6,011 nt of DNA from JABMOW01 sp964409335 (lineage in GTDB: Bacteria > Fidelibacterota > Marinisomatia > SCGC-AAA003-L08 > JACNLC01), in NCBI GenBank assembly GCA_964409335.1, contig CAYPCW010000071.1, positions 1-6,011 on the forward strand, given 5' to 3'. Shown here one piece after another: positions 5,914 through 6,011 of this stretch. The first letter of the stretch is position 1; the number at the start of each line of letters is the position of its first letter. A model generated the notes under the pieces. That model saw nothing but the letters and a program-made list of their open reading frames with translations, searched no databases and was not told where the DNA came from. The position numbers and the translations under genes were made by a program.

Positions 5914-6011
5914 CTATAAAACCTTTTTTCCTTCTGCAATGTTGATTAATTCCGATAAGGCGTATACCGTCGGCATTCTTCCCCGGCCCTTCCGCAAGGT
6001 TTTGATAATAT
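5914..6011 (-). CDS. C-terminal end of an unidentified gene, cut by the window edge
   Basis: The last 31 codons and TAG stop (5914-5916) of a - strand frame that is open to the window end. It encodes 'KGRGRMPTVYALSELINIA' and a short basic tail (EGKKVL). The composition looks like a real protein end, with a helix after a GRGR turn. This is vaguely like the winged-helix end of Fic-family proteins (GR...vY...L..I...G), but that is a weak guess. Position upstream of the res stump, in the same direction, would suit a partner or cargo gene of a type III restriction locus. A + strand frame from ATG 5939 is also open to the edge but has no ribosome binding site. Confidence 0.45.
   Translation of the reverse strand, partial: IIKTLRKGRGRMPTVYALSELINIAEGKKVL

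Noticed and set aside
5939..6011. Start of a + strand gene at ATG 5939
   Set aside because: No ribosome binding site lies upstream, and the - strand over the same bases ends in a plausible protein terminus with a stop at 5914; the window edge prevents a firm decision.

Overview
The window looks like chromosomal or metagenomic DNA from a member of the FCB superphylum, most like Candidatus Marinimicrobia (Neomarinimicrobiota, SAR406) or a close relative. The reasons are the style of the secreted proteins. They carry 'DDCGVCGG'-type cysteine repeats, 'GCTDP...DDGSC' modules, dockerin-like calcium loops, and one C-terminal 'YPNPFNP' domain of the FlgD-like/type IX secretion sorting class. The assignment is inferred from protein style; no rRNA or marker gene is present.

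Layout. Positions 1-199 form an upstream region with a perfect 16-bp palindrome at its left edge and a strong Shine-Dalgarno before the first gene. Three genes then run on the + strand with almost no spacing. The first (200-2809) encodes a large multidomain secreted protein: two starch-binding-like beta domains, a cysteine-rich repeat region, a cohesin-like beta module, a dockerin-like pair and a sorting domain. The second (2820-4607) encodes a secreted protein with 17 leucine-rich repeats of exactly 23 residues, the same GCTDP/DDGSC module and a dockerin-like C-terminus. The third (4610-5161) encodes a small cytoplasmic-type protein with a PD-(D/E)XK nuclease signature. Only the first has a good ribosome binding site, so the others are probably translated by coupling on one transcript.

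Right of 5161 the window changes character. Everything readable is on the - strand and appears broken: a coding-like 3' fragment of an unknown protein (5155-5529), then the first ~37 residues of a type III restriction enzyme Res subunit that stops early (5644-5793), then the last 31 codons of another gene entering from the right (5914-6011). The gap between the last two holds repeated GCGTAA-type elements. This right part reads as the eroded remains of a defence locus convergent with the secreted-protein operon.

How the genes might work together. The two secreted proteins share dockerin-like and GCTDP modules and could sit in the same surface assembly; this is inference. The nuclease-like gene has no obvious role beside them. 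It may be an accidental neighbour or a relic of the defence region.
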